Origin: Parathalassolituus penaei
Lineage (GTDB): Bacteria; Pseudomonadota; Gammaproteobacteria; Pseudomonadales; Oceanobacteraceae
Assembly: GCF_026626885.1 (NCBI RefSeq)
Contig: NZ_JAPNOA010000029.1
Span: 248,001-312,000, forward strand
Reading direction: 5' to 3'
DNA length: 64,000 bases
A program made the position numbers and the translations under genes. Below are positions 26,185 to 36,233 of the stretch, piece by piece. The stretch's first letter is position 1, and each line of letters begins with the position of its first letter. The notes beneath the pieces are model-generated. The model made no database searches. It saw nothing but the letters and a program-made list of their open reading frames with translations, and was not told where the DNA came from.

Positions 26185-28350
26185 ATGAGCATCGATCTTT
26201 CGCAGTTTCACCAGGTCTTCTTTGAGGAAAGCTTCGAAGGCCTGGACGTGATGGAGAGCGAACTTCTCGCACTGTCACCGGAGAGTGTCGATGCCGAGAC
26301 AGTTAACACCATCTTCAGGGCAGCCCACAGCATCAAGGGGGGCGCCGGGACTTTCGGTTTTATGCAAGTCTCGGAATTCACCCATCAGCTGGAAACCTTG
26401 CTCGATGAGATTCGTGCAGGACAACGGACGCTGGAGAAGTCCCATGTCGACCTGTTCCTGCAATCGGTCGACTGTCTGCGGGCCATGCTCACCAGTCTCA
26501 AAGACCACGAAGCACCGGATATGAGCCGCGCCGAAGAGCTGAAAAAACAGTTCATCGCGATCCTCAAGGGAGAAGTGGCCAGTTCCCCGGCCAACGAAGC
26601 CGATGCACCCGCGCCAGAAACGGCAGCAGATGCTGGTCCCGAAGGCTGGGTCGTACGTTTTATTCCGTCTACCGACCTGCTGCAAACCGGTAATGAGCCG
26701 TTCCGGATGTTCCGTGAACTGCAATCCTTGCTGGAAGACGGCAGCCAGCTGCAGATTGAAGTCGACAGCAGCAGGCTTCCAGAGTTTGAGAACCTTCAAC
26801 CAGAACAGTGTTATCTGAGCTGGACCCTGACCGTTACCGGTGCCATCAACAAGGCCGATATCGAAACGGTGTTCGAATGGGTTGTGGATGAGTGCGACAT
26901 TACCTACCGCCGTCTGGGTGAAGCTGCCAGTGCCGACAACGCCAGTACCGACAACGCCGGTGCCAACAATGCCAGTGACAGTTCCAGTGAAAGTGAAAGC
27001 AGCAGCGATGCTGCCAATATCGCGACCGACACAAATAATGTAACGGTAGCCAGTGTCGCTGAAGCTCCGGCTCCGGTACAGGCACAGATCACCAGCATTC
27101 CGGTTGCAGATGCCACCCAGGCACCCGCCCCCAAACCCGCCAAGAGCGCTGATCAGTCTTCGATTCGTGTTTCGATCGACAAGGTCGACAGCCTCATCAA
27201 CATGGTGGGCGAACTGGTGATCACCCAGTCGATGCTCGGACAACTGGGGCAAGATTTCGACATGTCGCGCCTCGCCCGATTGCAGGAAGGCCTCAGCCAG
27301 CTCGAACAGAACACCCGTGAGTTGCAAGAAAGCGTCATGAAAATCCGCATGATGCCGATCAGCTTTGCCTTCAGCCGTTTCCCGCGGCTGGTACGCGATC
27401 TTGGCGCCCAGCTGGGCAAGAAGGTCAATCTGGTCATGCAGGGTGAAAACACCGAGCTGGATAAAACCGTGATGGAAAAAATCGGTGACCCACTGGTGCA
27501 CCTGGTGCGTAATTCCCTCGATCACGGCCTCGAAACCACCGAAAAACGCATTGCCTCTGGCAAAAACGAAACCGGCACCATCACCCTTAACGCCTTTCAT
27601 CAGGGTGGCAACATCGTGATCGAAGTACGCGATGACGGTGCTGGCCTGAACGAAGAAAAGATTCTGCAAAAAGCTCGCGATCGTGGTCTGGTAGCCCAGC
27701 ATCAGGAACTCAGCTCGGAAGAAATCCACCAGCTGATTTTCCTGCCAGGTTTCTCCACCGCCGATGTGGTCAGTGATATTTCCGGACGTGGCGTCGGTAT
27801 GGACGTGGTCCGCCGAAATATCAGTGAGCTCAACGGCACCATCGAGGTGAAATCCAACCGTGGCACCGGTTCAACCTTCGTGATTCGCCTGCCCCTCACC
27901 CTCGCCATTCTCGATGGCCAGCTGGTGCGGGTACGGGATCAGACCTACATCTTCCCGCTGGTATCGATTGTCGAATCCATCCAGCTGCAGAAGCAGACCC
28001 TCAACAACATCACCGGCAGCCAGCCGGTCATGAAGTTGCGTGAGGAGTACATCCCGATTGTTCGCCTCGACCAGATTTTCCATCTGCGTCACCGCAATGA
28101 AAGTGTCGACGACGCCATGCTGGTAGTGGTGGAAGGCGACAACGAGAAGATCGGCATTGTGGTAGATGACCTGCTGGGGCAGCAGCAAGTGGTGATCAAG
28201 AGCCTGGAAGCCAACTACCAGAAAGTCTCCGGCGTGTCCGGAGCCACCATTCTGGGCGACGGCACCGTAGCCCTGATTATCGACATCTCCGGTATTGGTA
28301 AAAAAATCGAACACCGGGGAGCACAGCCCGGCAAAGAACAGGCAGCGTAG
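26185..28350 (+). CDS. cheA: CheA chemotaxis histidine kinase
   Basis: The 721-residue kinase has the Hpt (P1) domain with phosphorylated His48 in AAHSIKGGAGTFGF, a P2-like region at about 152-245, and a low-complexity Asn/Asp/Ser-rich linker at about 248-285. The dimerisation domain follows at about 325-390 and the ATPase domain with N-box NSLDHGLE at 441-448, DDGAGL at 481-486 and GRGVGMD. A CheW-like domain begins near residue 590. It should phosphorylate the neighbouring CheY and CheB. Confidence 0.98.
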   Translation: MSIDLSQFHQVFFEESFEGLDVMESELLALSPESVDAETVNTIFRAAHSIKGGAGTFGFMQVSEFTHQLETLLDEIRAGQRTLEKSHVDLFLQSVDCLRAMLTSLKDHEAPDMSRAEELKKQFIAILKGEVASSPANEADAPAPETAADAGPEGWVVRFIPSTDLLQTGNEPFRMFRELQSLLEDGSQLQIEVDSSRLPEFENLQPEQCYLSWTLTVTGAINKADIETVFEWVVDECDITYRRLGEAASADNASTDNAGANNASDSSSESESSSDAANIATDTNNVTVASVAEAPAPVQAQITSIPVADATQAPAPKPAKSADQSSIRVSIDKVDSLINMVGELVITQSMLGQLGQDFDMSRLARLQEGLSQLEQNTRELQESVMKIRMMPISFAFSRFPRLVRDLGAQLGKKVNLVMQGENTELDKTVMEKIGDPLVHLVRNSLDHGLETTEKRIASGKNETGTITLNAFHQGGNIVIEVRDDGAGLNEEKILQKARDRGLVAQHQELSSEEIHQLIFLPGFSTADVVSDISGRGVGMDVVRRNISELNGTIEVKSNRGTGSTFVIRLPLTLAILDGQLVRVRDQTYIFPLVSIVESIQLQKQTLNNITGSQPVMKLREEYIPIVRLDQIFHLRHRNESVDDAMLVVVEGDNEKIGIVVDDLLGQQQVVIKSLEANYQKVSGVSGATILGDGTVALIIDISGIGKKIEHRGAQPGKEQAA

Positions 28351-28358
28351 GTGAACCT

Positions 28359-28856
28359 ATGACAGCAGTAGCAGATTCAATCTCGATGGAAAGGGCCGCT
28401 CAGGATGAACAGCAATACCTGACCTTCATCATGGCCGGTGAGGAGTATGGAGTCGATATCCTCGCTGTTCAGGAAATCCGGGGGTGGGAACAGTCCACCG
28501 TTATTCCCAATGCCCCCGACTACATCAAAGGGGTAATCAACCTGCGTGGCACGATCGTGCCCATCATGGACCTGCGTGCACGATTCGGCCTGGACCGCGT
28601 CGAGTACAGCCCGGTAACCGTGGTGATCATTCTCAAGGTCGATGGCCAGCACGGTGAGCGGGTCATGGGGATTGTGGTGGATGCCGTTTCGGACGTTTAC
28701 ACCATTGCCGAAGGCACCACGCGCCGGGCACCGGAGCTGAGTGAAGACAACAACTCGGTATTCATCAAAGGGCTGGTCAACGTCAACGACAAGATGGTGA
28801 TCCTGCTGGACGTAGCCTCGCTGCTGTCTATTCCGGGACGATTATCGGACAACTGA
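28359..28856 (+). CDS. cheW: CheW coupling protein
   Basis: This 165-residue scaffold protein links receptors to CheA. YLTFIMAGEEYGVDILAVQE, then VINLRGTIVPIMDLRARFG, and the C-terminal DKMVILLDVASLL are the standard CheW features. It starts 8 bases after cheA. A hairpin follows in the 100-base gap before the receptor gene. Confidence 0.98.
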   Translation: MTAVADSISMERAAQDEQQYLTFIMAGEEYGVDILAVQEIRGWEQSTVIPNAPDYIKGVINLRGTIVPIMDLRARFGLDRVEYSPVTVVIILKVDGQHGERVMGIVVDAVSDVYTIAEGTTRRAPELSEDNNSVFIKGLVNVNDKMVILLDVASLLSIPGRLSDN

Positions 28857-28866
28857 TTCATATCCA

Positions 28867-28885
28867 TAGCGACCGTAAGTCGCTA
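28867..28885 (+). other. Hairpin between cheW and the receptor gene
   Basis: TAGCGAC and GTCGCTA form a 7-bp stem around CGTAA, followed by a weaker GC-rich inverted repeat to about 28920. No T-run follows. It may tune the relative level of the receptor transcript rather than end transcription. Confidence 0.35.
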
Positions 28886-28956
28886 CTTCAGGCCGGAGCC
28901 GCCCGAGGCGTACCGCTCCGTGAGAATTGGCATGAGATGCTGACAGGAAGGTAATT

Positions 28957-31392
28957 ATGAGTTTTCTGAAAAATCTGTTCGGTGAACAGAATCAACAGCA
29001 ACTGCTGGAACAGCAGAACCAGCTGCAAGCCCAACAGAAGCAGATGCAGGACCAACAGGACACCCTGCGCGAGCAACAGGAAAAAATTCGAGAGATGTCC
29101 TCACTGCTGGCGGCCCTCGACAAAAGCCAGGCGACCATAGAATTCCAGATGGATGGCACCATTATTACAGCCAACGACAACTTTCTGTCTGTATTGGGTT
29201 ATCGTCTGGATGAAATCAAAGGCAAGCATCACAGCATGTTTGTGGATCAGGCCTACGTCAATAGCGCAGAATACCGCCAGTTCTGGGCAGATCTGGGCGC
29301 AGGCCGCTTCCAACAGGCGGAGTACAAGCGGATTGCCAAAGGCGGCAAGGAAGTCTGGATTCAGGCGTCCTACAACCCCATGTTTGATGCCAATGGCCGA
29401 CCTTACAAGGTCGTGAAATACGCAACCGACGTGACTGCTCAGAAAAACGCCATGGAAGAATACAATCGCGTGGCACGTGACCTGGAAGCCAAGGTAAACG
29501 CCCTCGACAAAAGCCAGGCCTGTATCGAGTTCCTGATGGATGGCACCATCATCACCGCCAACGATAACTTCCTGGGGGCGATGGGCTACAAGCTGGATGA
29601 AATCAAAGGCAGACACCACAGCATGTTTGTGGATCAGGCCTACGTCAACAGCCCAGCCTATCGCCAGTTCTGGGCCGATCTGAATTCGGGTCGTTTCCAG
29701 CAAGCGGAATATCCTCGGATAGCCAAAGGCGGTCGTGAAATCTGGATCCAGGCTTCGTATAACCCAATCCAGGGGGCCGATGGCAAGCCCTACAAGGTCG
29801 TGAAATACGCCACTGACATCACCGCCCAGAAAGAACAGGCCAAAATCAACGAGAAAAACTCGCACATCGCCAACGCCCTGAAGCTGTGTCAGGCCAACGT
29901 GATGCTGGCCGACAACGACATGAACATTGTGTACATGAACGACTGCCTGGTTGAGATGCTGAGTGATCGGGAAAAGGATATTCGAAGTTCGATTCCTTCT
30001 TTCAACACAAACAAACTGATAGGCACTCAGGTCGATATTTTTCACAAGAATCCATCACATCAGAAAAATATCATCCAGAGTTTGAGTAAGCCTCTGAAAA
30101 CGGTTTTGACACTAAATGACGTTGTTATCAATCTGACAGCATCTCCATGGCTGGACTCTGATGGCAAACGGTTAGGAACCGTCGTGGAATGGCTAGACCG
30201 TACCGATGAAGTCTCGACCGAAAAAGAAATTGACTCAATTGTGGACGCTGCCGTACGTGGAGATTTGTCACGTCGAATAGACGTTCATGGAAAGAGTGGA
30301 TTCCAGCTAAAACTGGCTGAAGGTCTCAACCGCCTGCTGACCATTTCCGACAGCGTGGTGAGTGACACCATCCGGGTGTTTGATGCCCTCGCCCACGGCA
30401 ACCTCACCCGTCGCATTGACGATGAGTACCAGGGTTCCTTCAACAAGCTTAAACAGGACGCCAACGCCACCGTTGAACGCCTGACCGACATCATTACCCG
30501 CATCCGCGAAGCTGCGTCCACCGTTTCCACCGGTGCCAGCGAAATCGCTCAGGGTAACGCCGACCTCAGCCGCCGTACTGAATCGCAGGCGTCCAGTCTC
30601 GAAGAAACCGCATCCAGCATGGAAGAAATGACCAGTGCGGTGAAACAGACCGGTGACAACTCCATGCATGCCAACGAACTGGCTTCCGCTGCCAAGCAGA
30701 AAGCCCAGACCGGTGGCCGCGTGGTCAGCAAGGCCGTTACCGCGATGGAAGAAATCAACAGTGCCAGCAAGAAGATCGCTGACATTATCAGTGTGATCGA
30801 CGAAATCGCCTTCCAGACCAACCTGCTGGCCCTCAACGCCGCGGTAGAAGCGGCGCGAGCCGGTGAACAGGGTCGAGGCTTCGCGGTAGTAGCCGGTGAA
30901 GTACGTAACCTGGCGCAACGCTCTGCCGGTGCCGCCCGTGAGATCAAGGATCTGATCCGCGACAGCGTCGACAAGGTAGACGCCGGTACGTCTCTGGTGA
31001 ACGAATCCGGCCGCACTCTCAACGAAATCATTGATGCTGTTGACCGTGTATCCGAGATGATCCGTGAAATCAGTACCGCTGCCCGTGAGCAGTCTGCCGG
31101 TATCGAGCAGGTGAACGCGGCCGTGGCACAGATGGACGAGATGACCCAGCAGAACGCTGCACTGGTAGAAGAAGCTTCGGCAGCCGGTGAAGCCATGGCC
31201 GAACAGGCCCGCTCAATGATGGAAATGATGGAGTTCTTCACCATCGACGGCCATCAGCCAATGCGTACCACGTCAGCGCCATCAGCCCATCGTGCCGCGC
31301 CAAAAGCAGCCACCGCACCAGCGGGCAGAGTGAACGGTACTAATGGCTACTCGGTGAGTGGTGGTGACGACGACGACTGGGCGGAGTTCTGA
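28957..31392 (+). CDS. Soluble PAS-domain methyl-accepting chemotaxis protein with C-terminal tether (Aer2/McpB-like position)
   Basis: The 811-residue receptor has no membrane segment or signal peptide. The N-terminus is a Gln-rich coiled coil (about residues 10-48). Two nearly identical PAS domains (about 49-177 and 178-306), a third, divergent PAS (about 307-415), a HAMP-like region and the MCP signalling hairpin follow ([20 protein letters not shown] in its tip). The last residues DWAEF match the xWxxF tether that binds CheR, and cheR follows directly. Gene order equals the P. aeruginosa Che2 cluster, where the receptor is the soluble Aer2/McpB. A redox or oxygen ligand is inference. Confidence 0.92.
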   Translation: MSFLKNLFGEQNQQQLLEQQNQLQAQQKQMQDQQDTLREQQEKIREMSSLLAALDKSQATIEFQMDGTIITANDNFLSVLGYRLDEIKGKHHSMFVDQAYVNSAEYRQFWADLGAGRFQQAEYKRIAKGGKEVWIQASYNPMFDANGRPYKVVKYATDVTAQKNAMEEYNRVARDLEAKVNALDKSQACIEFLMDGTIITANDNFLGAMGYKLDEIKGRHHSMFVDQAYVNSPAYRQFWADLNSGRFQQAEYPRIAKGGREIWIQASYNPIQGADGKPYKVVKYATDITAQKEQAKINEKNSHIANALKLCQANVMLADNDMNIVYMNDCLVEMLSDREKDIRSSIPSFNTNKLIGTQVDIFHKNPSHQKNIIQSLSKPLKTVLTLNDVVINLTASPWLDSDGKRLGTVVEWLDRTDEVSTEKEIDSIVDAAVRGDLSRRIDVHGKSGFQLKLAEGLNRLLTISDSVVSDTIRVFDALAHGNLTRRIDDEYQGSFNKLKQDANATVERLTDIITRIREAASTVSTGASEIAQGNADLSRRTESQASSLEETASSMEEMTSAVKQTGDNSMHANELASAAKQKAQTGGRVVSKAVTAMEEINSASKKIADIISVIDEIAFQTNLLALNAAVEAARAGEQGRGFAVVAGEVRNLAQRSAGAAREIKDLIRDSVDKVDAGTSLVNESGRTLNEIIDAVDRVSEMIREISTAAREQSAGIEQVNAAVAQMDEMTQQNAALVEEASAAGEAMAEQARSMMEMMEFFTIDGHQPMRTTSAPSAHRAAPKAATAPAGRVNGTNGYSVSGGDDDDWAEF
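29101..29826 (+). repeat. Tandem duplication of a PAS domain (387-bp offset)
   Basis: Two copies of a PAS-encoding segment lie in register 387 bp (129 codons) apart; for example CAGCATGTTTGTGGATCAGG occurs at 29232 and again at 29619. At the protein level most positions are identical, including DEIKG(K/R)[13 protein letters not shown] and WIQASYNP. The similarity at DNA level points to a recent duplication or ongoing gene conversion. Confidence 0.85.
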
Positions 31393-31395
31393 TTT

Positions 31396-32256
31396 ATGGC
31401 AGTAGCACCAGTGCGTTCCGTCAGCCCCGCCGCCATGGCAACGGAATTCCAGATGACCGATGCCGACTTTGCAGCGATTGCGGCGAAAGCCAGTCGCTAT
31501 ACCGGCATCGTGCTCGGCGAGCACAAACGCAGCATGGTGTACAGCCGGATTGCCCGCCGCCTGCGGGCAACCGGTCTGGGAAACTTTCGGGATTACCTCG
31601 CGTACCTGGAAGCCAACCCCGACAGCGAGATGGAAAATTTCATCAATGCTATTACCACCAACCTCACCTCTTTCTTCCGGGAACCGCACCACTTCAAGTT
31701 CCTGGAAGAGGAACTGCTGCCAAAACTGAAACGCACCAACGCCAACAGCCGCCGCATCCGGATCTGGTCGGCGGGCAGTTCGATTGGCCAGGAAGCCTAC
31801 AGTATTGCTATTTGTGTGTTGCGAGCCAAATTTCCAAAAGACTGGGATGTACGCATTCTGGCTACAGATCTCGACTCCAGTGTCCTGGAAACCGGTCGTA
31901 ATGCCGTCTATCCCATCGACCACCTGGACCCGGTGGAGGACGAACTGCGGCACAAGTATTTCCGGATCAGTCCGGATGGTCGCAAGATCACCCTGATTCC
32001 GGAGGTGAAATCCCTGGTGTCGTTCAAAAGACTGAACCTGCTTGAACCCTGGCCAATGAAAGGTCCGTTCGATCTGATTTTTTGCCGCAACGTGGTGATT
32101 TATTTCAACAAGGACACCCAGCGGGTTCTGTTTGATCGTTATGCCGACATGTTGCCACCGGAAGGTCATCTGTTTATTGGCCATTCGGAAAACCTCGCCG
32201 GGGTATGCGATCGCTTTCAGAACCTGGGGCAGACCATTTACCGGAAGATCCGTTGA
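31396..32256 (+). CDS. cheR: CheR chemoreceptor methyltransferase
   Basis: This SAM-dependent enzyme methylates glutamates on chemoreceptors. The helical N-terminal domain (SRIARRLRATGLGNFRDYLA) is followed by the SAM-binding domain with RIRIWSAGSSIGQEAYSIA at about residues 118-136 and FDLIFCRNVVIYF at about 220-232. The 286-residue length is normal. It starts 3 bases after the receptor gene and its TGA overlaps the cheD ATG by one base. Confidence 0.97.
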   Translation: MAVAPVRSVSPAAMATEFQMTDADFAAIAAKASRYTGIVLGEHKRSMVYSRIARRLRATGLGNFRDYLAYLEANPDSEMENFINAITTNLTSFFREPHHFKFLEEELLPKLKRTNANSRRIRIWSAGSSIGQEAYSIAICVLRAKFPKDWDVRILATDLDSSVLETGRNAVYPIDHLDPVEDELRHKYFRISPDGRKITLIPEVKSLVSFKRLNLLEPWPMKGPFDLIFCRNVVIYFNKDTQRVLFDRYADMLPPEGHLFIGHSENLAGVCDRFQNLGQTIYRKIR

Positions 32257-32903
32257 TGAGAATAGACAGCCGCCCCGTTCAACCGTCGGTCAGTTCCGGC
32301 TTTGAACACGTAAACCGCTACTGGGATGACGTTCACCAGGTATGGGCTGCCAAGATCCTGCCGGGTGAGTTTTACGTATCGACCCAGGGCGAAATGATCG
32401 TCACTGTGCTGGGCTCCTGTATTGCCGCCTGTATTCGCGACAAGGTGCGCGGCATTGGTGGCATGAACCACTTCATGTTGCCCGAACAGAACGAATACTC
32501 GTCGGACGTCTGGGGTGGCAACCCCGGTACCACTGCATCACGTTATGGTAACTGGGCGATGGAATTTCTGATCAACGAAATTCTCAAGCGTGGTGGCCGT
32601 CGCGAGAACCTTGAGGTCAAGCTGTTTGGTGGCGGCCAGATGATTGCCTCCATGACCGATATCGGCCAGCGCAACATCCTGTTTGCCTACAACTACCTGG
32701 CCAGTGAAGGACTGAAAGTCGCTGCGTCTGATGTCGGTGATGTCTATGCTCGCAAAGTGCTGTATTTCCCTGATACCGGTGCCGTCAAGGTACGCCGCAT
32801 CAAGGACATGAAAAACGATACCCTGCTCAAACGCGAAAACTCCTACCGCAAGCAAGTGGAAACCACTGCCCTCGTACAGAGCGGTGGTGTGGATCTGTTC
32901 TGA
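32256..32903 (+). CDS. cheD: CheD receptor glutamine deamidase
   Basis: CheD deamidates receptor glutamines and can be a CheC/CheY-P-linked adaptation factor. The catalytic Cys55 is in VLGSCIAACI and His72 in GGMNHFMLP. The start is the ATG at 32256, which shares one base with the cheR stop (TGATG), giving 215 residues; an upstream in-frame extension lies inside cheR and is not conserved-looking. Confidence 0.96.
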   Translation: MRIDSRPVQPSVSSGFEHVNRYWDDVHQVWAAKILPGEFYVSTQGEMIVTVLGSCIAACIRDKVRGIGGMNHFMLPEQNEYSSDVWGGNPGTTASRYGNWAMEFLINEILKRGGRRENLEVKLFGGGQMIASMTDIGQRNILFAYNYLASEGLKVAASDVGDVYARKVLYFPDTGAVKVRRIKDMKNDTLLKRENSYRKQVETTALVQSGGVDLF

Positions 32904-32930
32904 CATCCGTGTGCTGACAGGAGCCTTGTG

Positions 32931-33974
32931 ATGAACAAAATTCGTGTACTGGTCATCGATGATTCGGCACTGGTGCGCAAGATGCTGACCGTTGTTCTGG
33001 CGGAATGCCCGGATATCGAAGTGGTTGGCACCGCGAATGACCCGCTGATTGCCCGTGACAAGATCAAACAACTGAACCCGGACGTCCTGACCCTCGACGT
33101 CGAAATGCCCAGGATGAACGGCATCCAGTTCCTCAGCAACCTGATGCGACTGCGGCCAATGCCCGTGGTAATGGTATCGACCCTCACCGAAGCCGGTGCA
33201 CCGGTAACGCTGGAAGCACTGGAAATTGGCGCGGTGGATTACATCGCCAAACCCCAGGCTGAAGACGAAGCCCAGCTGAAAACCTTTGCCCGTAATCTGG
33301 TCGACAAGGTACGCATGGCAGCCAACGCCAGGGTGCGGGCCCTCACCGACCAGCATCAGGTGCGCTTCCGCCAGAAACCCATGGCCAGTGATGGCAATTA
33401 CAAACGCTGGGTGGTAATTGGCTCCTCTACCGGTGGCACCGAAGCCATCAAGGAAGTGCTGCAGGATCTTCCTGCCAACTGCCCCCCCATTCTGATTACC
33501 CAGCATATTCCAGCGGTGTTCAGTGCCTCGTTTGCCCAGCGTCTCGACCGCACCGTTGAGCCGGAGGTAGTCGAAGCCTGTAACGGTCTGGAAGTGCGTC
33601 CGGGGCGTGTGATTATCGCCCAGGGCGATCACCACCTGACCTTCCGTAAAGAAGGCGATCGGGTGTTCTGTGTACTGAATGCCGCCGCTCCGGTAAACCG
33701 CCATCGCCCTTCGGTAGAAGTGATGTTTGATGCCATCACCTCCGTACGCCCCGCCAACACACTGGTAGCGGTGATGTTAACCGGCATGGGCGCCGACGGT
33801 GCCGCTGCGATGAAACGACTGCATAACGGTGGAACCCTTACTATTGCTCAGGATGAACATACATCCGTAGTCTGGGGAATGCCGAAAATGGCGACGGAAT
33901 ATGGCGCCGTGGACCAGGTGTTGCCACTCCAGAATATCGGCCATGCGCTGCTGGAGCTGGCGCGCACGGCCTGA
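32931..33974 (+). CDS. cheB: CheB receptor methylesterase response regulator
   Basis: CheB removes receptor methyl groups when phosphorylated by CheA. The receiver domain has Asp10-Asp11 and phosphoacceptor Asp56 (TLDVEMP). The esterase domain carries the catalytic Ser166 (GSSTGG), His192 (TQHIP) and Asp289 (TGMGADG). The ATG at 32931 is used because AGGAG lies 7 bases upstream, while the GTG just before it is too close. It is 347 residues and ends the core chemosensory set. Confidence 0.97.
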   Translation: MNKIRVLVIDDSALVRKMLTVVLAECPDIEVVGTANDPLIARDKIKQLNPDVLTLDVEMPRMNGIQFLSNLMRLRPMPVVMVSTLTEAGAPVTLEALEIGAVDYIAKPQAEDEAQLKTFARNLVDKVRMAANARVRALTDQHQVRFRQKPMASDGNYKRWVVIGSSTGGTEAIKEVLQDLPANCPPILITQHIPAVFSASFAQRLDRTVEPEVVEACNGLEVRPGRVIIAQGDHHLTFRKEGDRVFCVLNAAAPVNRHRPSVEVMFDAITSVRPANTLVAVMLTGMGADGAAAMKRLHNGGTLTIAQDEHTSVVWGMPKMATEYGAVDQVLPLQNIGHALLELARTA

Positions 33975-34173
33975 GTAGCTTCCACCGAATACTGACAGGC
34001 ACACAGCAGTAGCGCCTACGCTCACAAAAGCCATCCCGGTATGACGGCTAACCCCCCGTTTCCGTTAATACATCTATCTGCAGCGCTGCCATCTGCCGTG
34101 CAAGTCAGGATATTTGTGCTAGACATATAAGAACCGGGGAAACATACGACTAACAGATTTTCAGAGGTGAACT

Positions 34174-34479
34174 ATGTCGGTCGACACCAACCTGTCCAGC
34201 GATGGTCGTGAACTGACTATCCGGGTTTCAGGACGCTTTGATTTCAGTGCTCATCAGGCCTTCCGTGACGCTTACGAGAACCTGGCACCTGACGCCAGTT
34301 CCTACATCATTGACCTGCGGGATACCTCGTACCTCGATAGTTCGGCACTGGGGATGTTATTACTGCTGCGTGATCATGCAGGTGGTGATAGTGCCCAAAT
34401 CAGTGTCATCAACTGCAATGCCGATGTGAAAAAAATCCTGAAAATATCCAACTTTGAGCAGCTGTTCAGGATCTACTGA
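34174..34479 (+). CDS. HsbA-like STAS anti-sigma factor antagonist
   Basis: This is a 101-residue STAS domain with the canonical antagonist loop LDSSALGMLLLL, placing candidate phospho-Ser at 56/57. In P. aeruginosa, HsbA is switched by the kinase/phosphatase HsbR and then binds FlgM or a diguanylate cyclase, which links motility and biofilm choice. The next two genes here are HsbR-like and HptB-like, so the trio is conserved in content though the order is reversed. A 199-base gap with no gene separates it from cheB. Confidence 0.87.
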   Translation: MSVDTNLSSDGRELTIRVSGRFDFSAHQAFRDAYENLAPDASSYIIDLRDTSYLDSSALGMLLLLRDHAGGDSAQISVINCNADVKKILKISNFEQLFRIY

Positions 34480-34511
34480 TCTTGTCAGACAAACGTGTCA
34501 GGGAGAATCAG

Positions 34512-36230
34512 ATGACGGGAATCCGAGTGCTGATTGCCGACGATAATCTTGTCGACCGCAAACTTCTGTCACGTATCGTGCGAAATCAGGGTAACACCGT
34601 CGTCGAGGCAACCTGTGGCGAAGAGGCTATCCTGGCGTTTCGGGAACATCACCCCGACATTGTCCTGATGGACGTGCTGATGCCGGGTATCGGCGGCAAG
34701 GAAGCGGCCCGTTGTATCAAAGCCGAAGCCGGTGAGGATATGGTCCCGATTATTTTCCTCACATCACTGACTGATGCTCACGACCTCGCCGCCTGCCTCG
34801 AATCCGGGGGCGACGACTTTATGAACAAGCCTTATAACCCGGTGGTACTGGAGGCCAAGATCCGCTCGTTTTATCGCATGCGCGATATGCATCGGACCTT
34901 GCAGGCACAGCGCGATACCATTGCTGTTCACAACGACCACCTGATCCGTGAACAGGAAACCGCCAAAGCGGTTTTTGATAACGTCGCTCACCACGGTTGC
35001 CTATCCTCACCCAATATCCGCTACATGCTCTCCCCGCTGGCCGTTTTTAATGGTGATGTACTGCTCGCGGCCCGCTGCCCAGGTGGCGGTATGCATGTAT
35101 TGCTGGGGGATTTCACCGGCCACGGTTTGCCAGCCGCCATTGGTGCCATGCCCATGGCTGAAATTTTCTACGGCATGACCGCCAAGGGGTTTGGTATCCG
35201 CGATATCGTGCGCGAGATCAACCTCAAGCTGCACAACATCCTGCCGGTCGGTTTTTTCTGCTGTGCAACCATGGCTGCGCTGGACTTTGACAACAAGACC
35301 ACCAGCCTGTGGATGGGCGGAGTGCCTGATGGTTACCTGTTGCGCAGCAAGAACCGCGAACTGGAGCCTCTGTGCTCCACTCACCTGCCGCTGGGCGTGC
35401 TCAGTAATGCCCGCTTTAACGACTCCGTCATCGACCTCAACTTCAACAACGATGACCGTCTGTTCTTCTGGTCGGATGGCATTCTTGAAGCACGTAACTC
35501 CGCAGGAGAAATGTTTGGCCAGGAGCGTCTGGAACATGTCATGCGTTACAGCATCAGCCCAACGCTGGTATTCGAGGATATCCAGACCGCTCTCAGCGAG
35601 TTTCAGGGCACTCAGAAAAACGATGACGATGTGACCCTGCTGGAAGTCGTTATGATGGATCGTGAACTACTGGGGGAAACCCCTGTCGGCCCGGCAAATG
35701 CTCCGGCCAGTGGCCCGCTCGACTGGTCGCTCAGTTATCGTCTGGGTCCACAAAGTCTGCAAACCTTTAATCCTCTGCCACTCATGATGCACATCATCAT
35801 GGAAGTACCGGGATTACAGAGTATTAACGGACAACTCTATTCGGTGCTGTCAGAGTTGTACTCGAATGCACTGGAACACGGTGTACTGGGCCTCGACTCC
35901 AGCCTCAAGCATTCGCCGGAAGGATTTATGCGCTATTACCAGGAGCGCGAAACACGTCTCCAGCAAATGGGAAATGGCCACGTCATTATTGAGATGGAAC
36001 ACTCAGGTAATGTCGAGCATGGCCGATTGGTCTTGCGCTTCCGTGACAGCGGCCCAGGGTTTGATTGGCAAACAATGGTCAATCGCAGCCGTTGCACACC
36101 GGGGGACGCTCACCGATACTGTGGCCGAGGCATTCCACTCCTGAGCAGTATCTGCACGTCATTGGAATACAAAGAAAAAGGCAATGTGGTTGAGGCTGAA
36201 ATTATGTGGCCACCCACAGCAGAGGGATAA
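34512..36230 (+). CDS. HsbR-like response regulator with PP2C phosphatase and HATPase domains
   Basis: The receiver domain (Asp10-Asp11, phosphoacceptor Asp54, Thr84, Lys106) is followed by a SpoIIE-type PP2C domain of about 165-385 (GDFTGHGLPAAIGAMP, and DDRLFFWSDGILEARN). The last is an anti-sigma-type ATPase domain of about 430-570 with N-box ELYSNALEHG, DSGPGF and GRGIPLL. Phosphatase and kinase in one protein match HsbR, which acts on HsbA. The start is the ATG at 34512, with an AGGGAG site; a TTG 30 bases upstream is in frame. hptB follows 3 bases after the stop. Confidence 0.9.
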   Translation: MTGIRVLIADDNLVDRKLLSRIVRNQGNTVVEATCGEEAILAFREHHPDIVLMDVLMPGIGGKEAARCIKAEAGEDMVPIIFLTSLTDAHDLAACLESGGDDFMNKPYNPVVLEAKIRSFYRMRDMHRTLQAQRDTIAVHNDHLIREQETAKAVFDNVAHHGCLSSPNIRYMLSPLAVFNGDVLLAARCPGGGMHVLLGDFTGHGLPAAIGAMPMAEIFYGMTAKGFGIRDIVREINLKLHNILPVGFFCCATMAALDFDNKTTSLWMGGVPDGYLLRSKNRELEPLCSTHLPLGVLSNARFNDSVIDLNFNNDDRLFFWSDGILEARNSAGEMFGQERLEHVMRYSISPTLVFEDIQTALSEFQGTQKNDDDVTLLEVVMMDRELLGETPVGPANAPASGPLDWSLSYRLGPQSLQTFNPLPLMMHIIMEVPGLQSINGQLYSVLSELYSNALEHGVLGLDSSLKHSPEGFMRYYQERETRLQQMGNGHVIIEMEHSGNVEHGRLVLRFRDSGPGFDWQTMVNRSRCTPGDAHRYCGRGIPLLSSICTSLEYKEKGNVVEAEIMWPPTAEG

Positions 36231-36233
36231 CGC

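Noticed and set aside
26275-27729. Long open frame antisense to cheA (about 484 codons), and similar ones antisense to cheD-cheB and dnaE
   Set aside because: Long antisense frames are common opposite GC-biased third codon positions; the sense proteins carry full catalytic motifs.
33975-34173. Promoter for the HsbA-like gene in the 199-base gap
   Set aside because: TATA-like strings exist (such as CATATAAG) but none has a -35 at a proper distance or a sigma-28/sigma-54 match, so no call is made.
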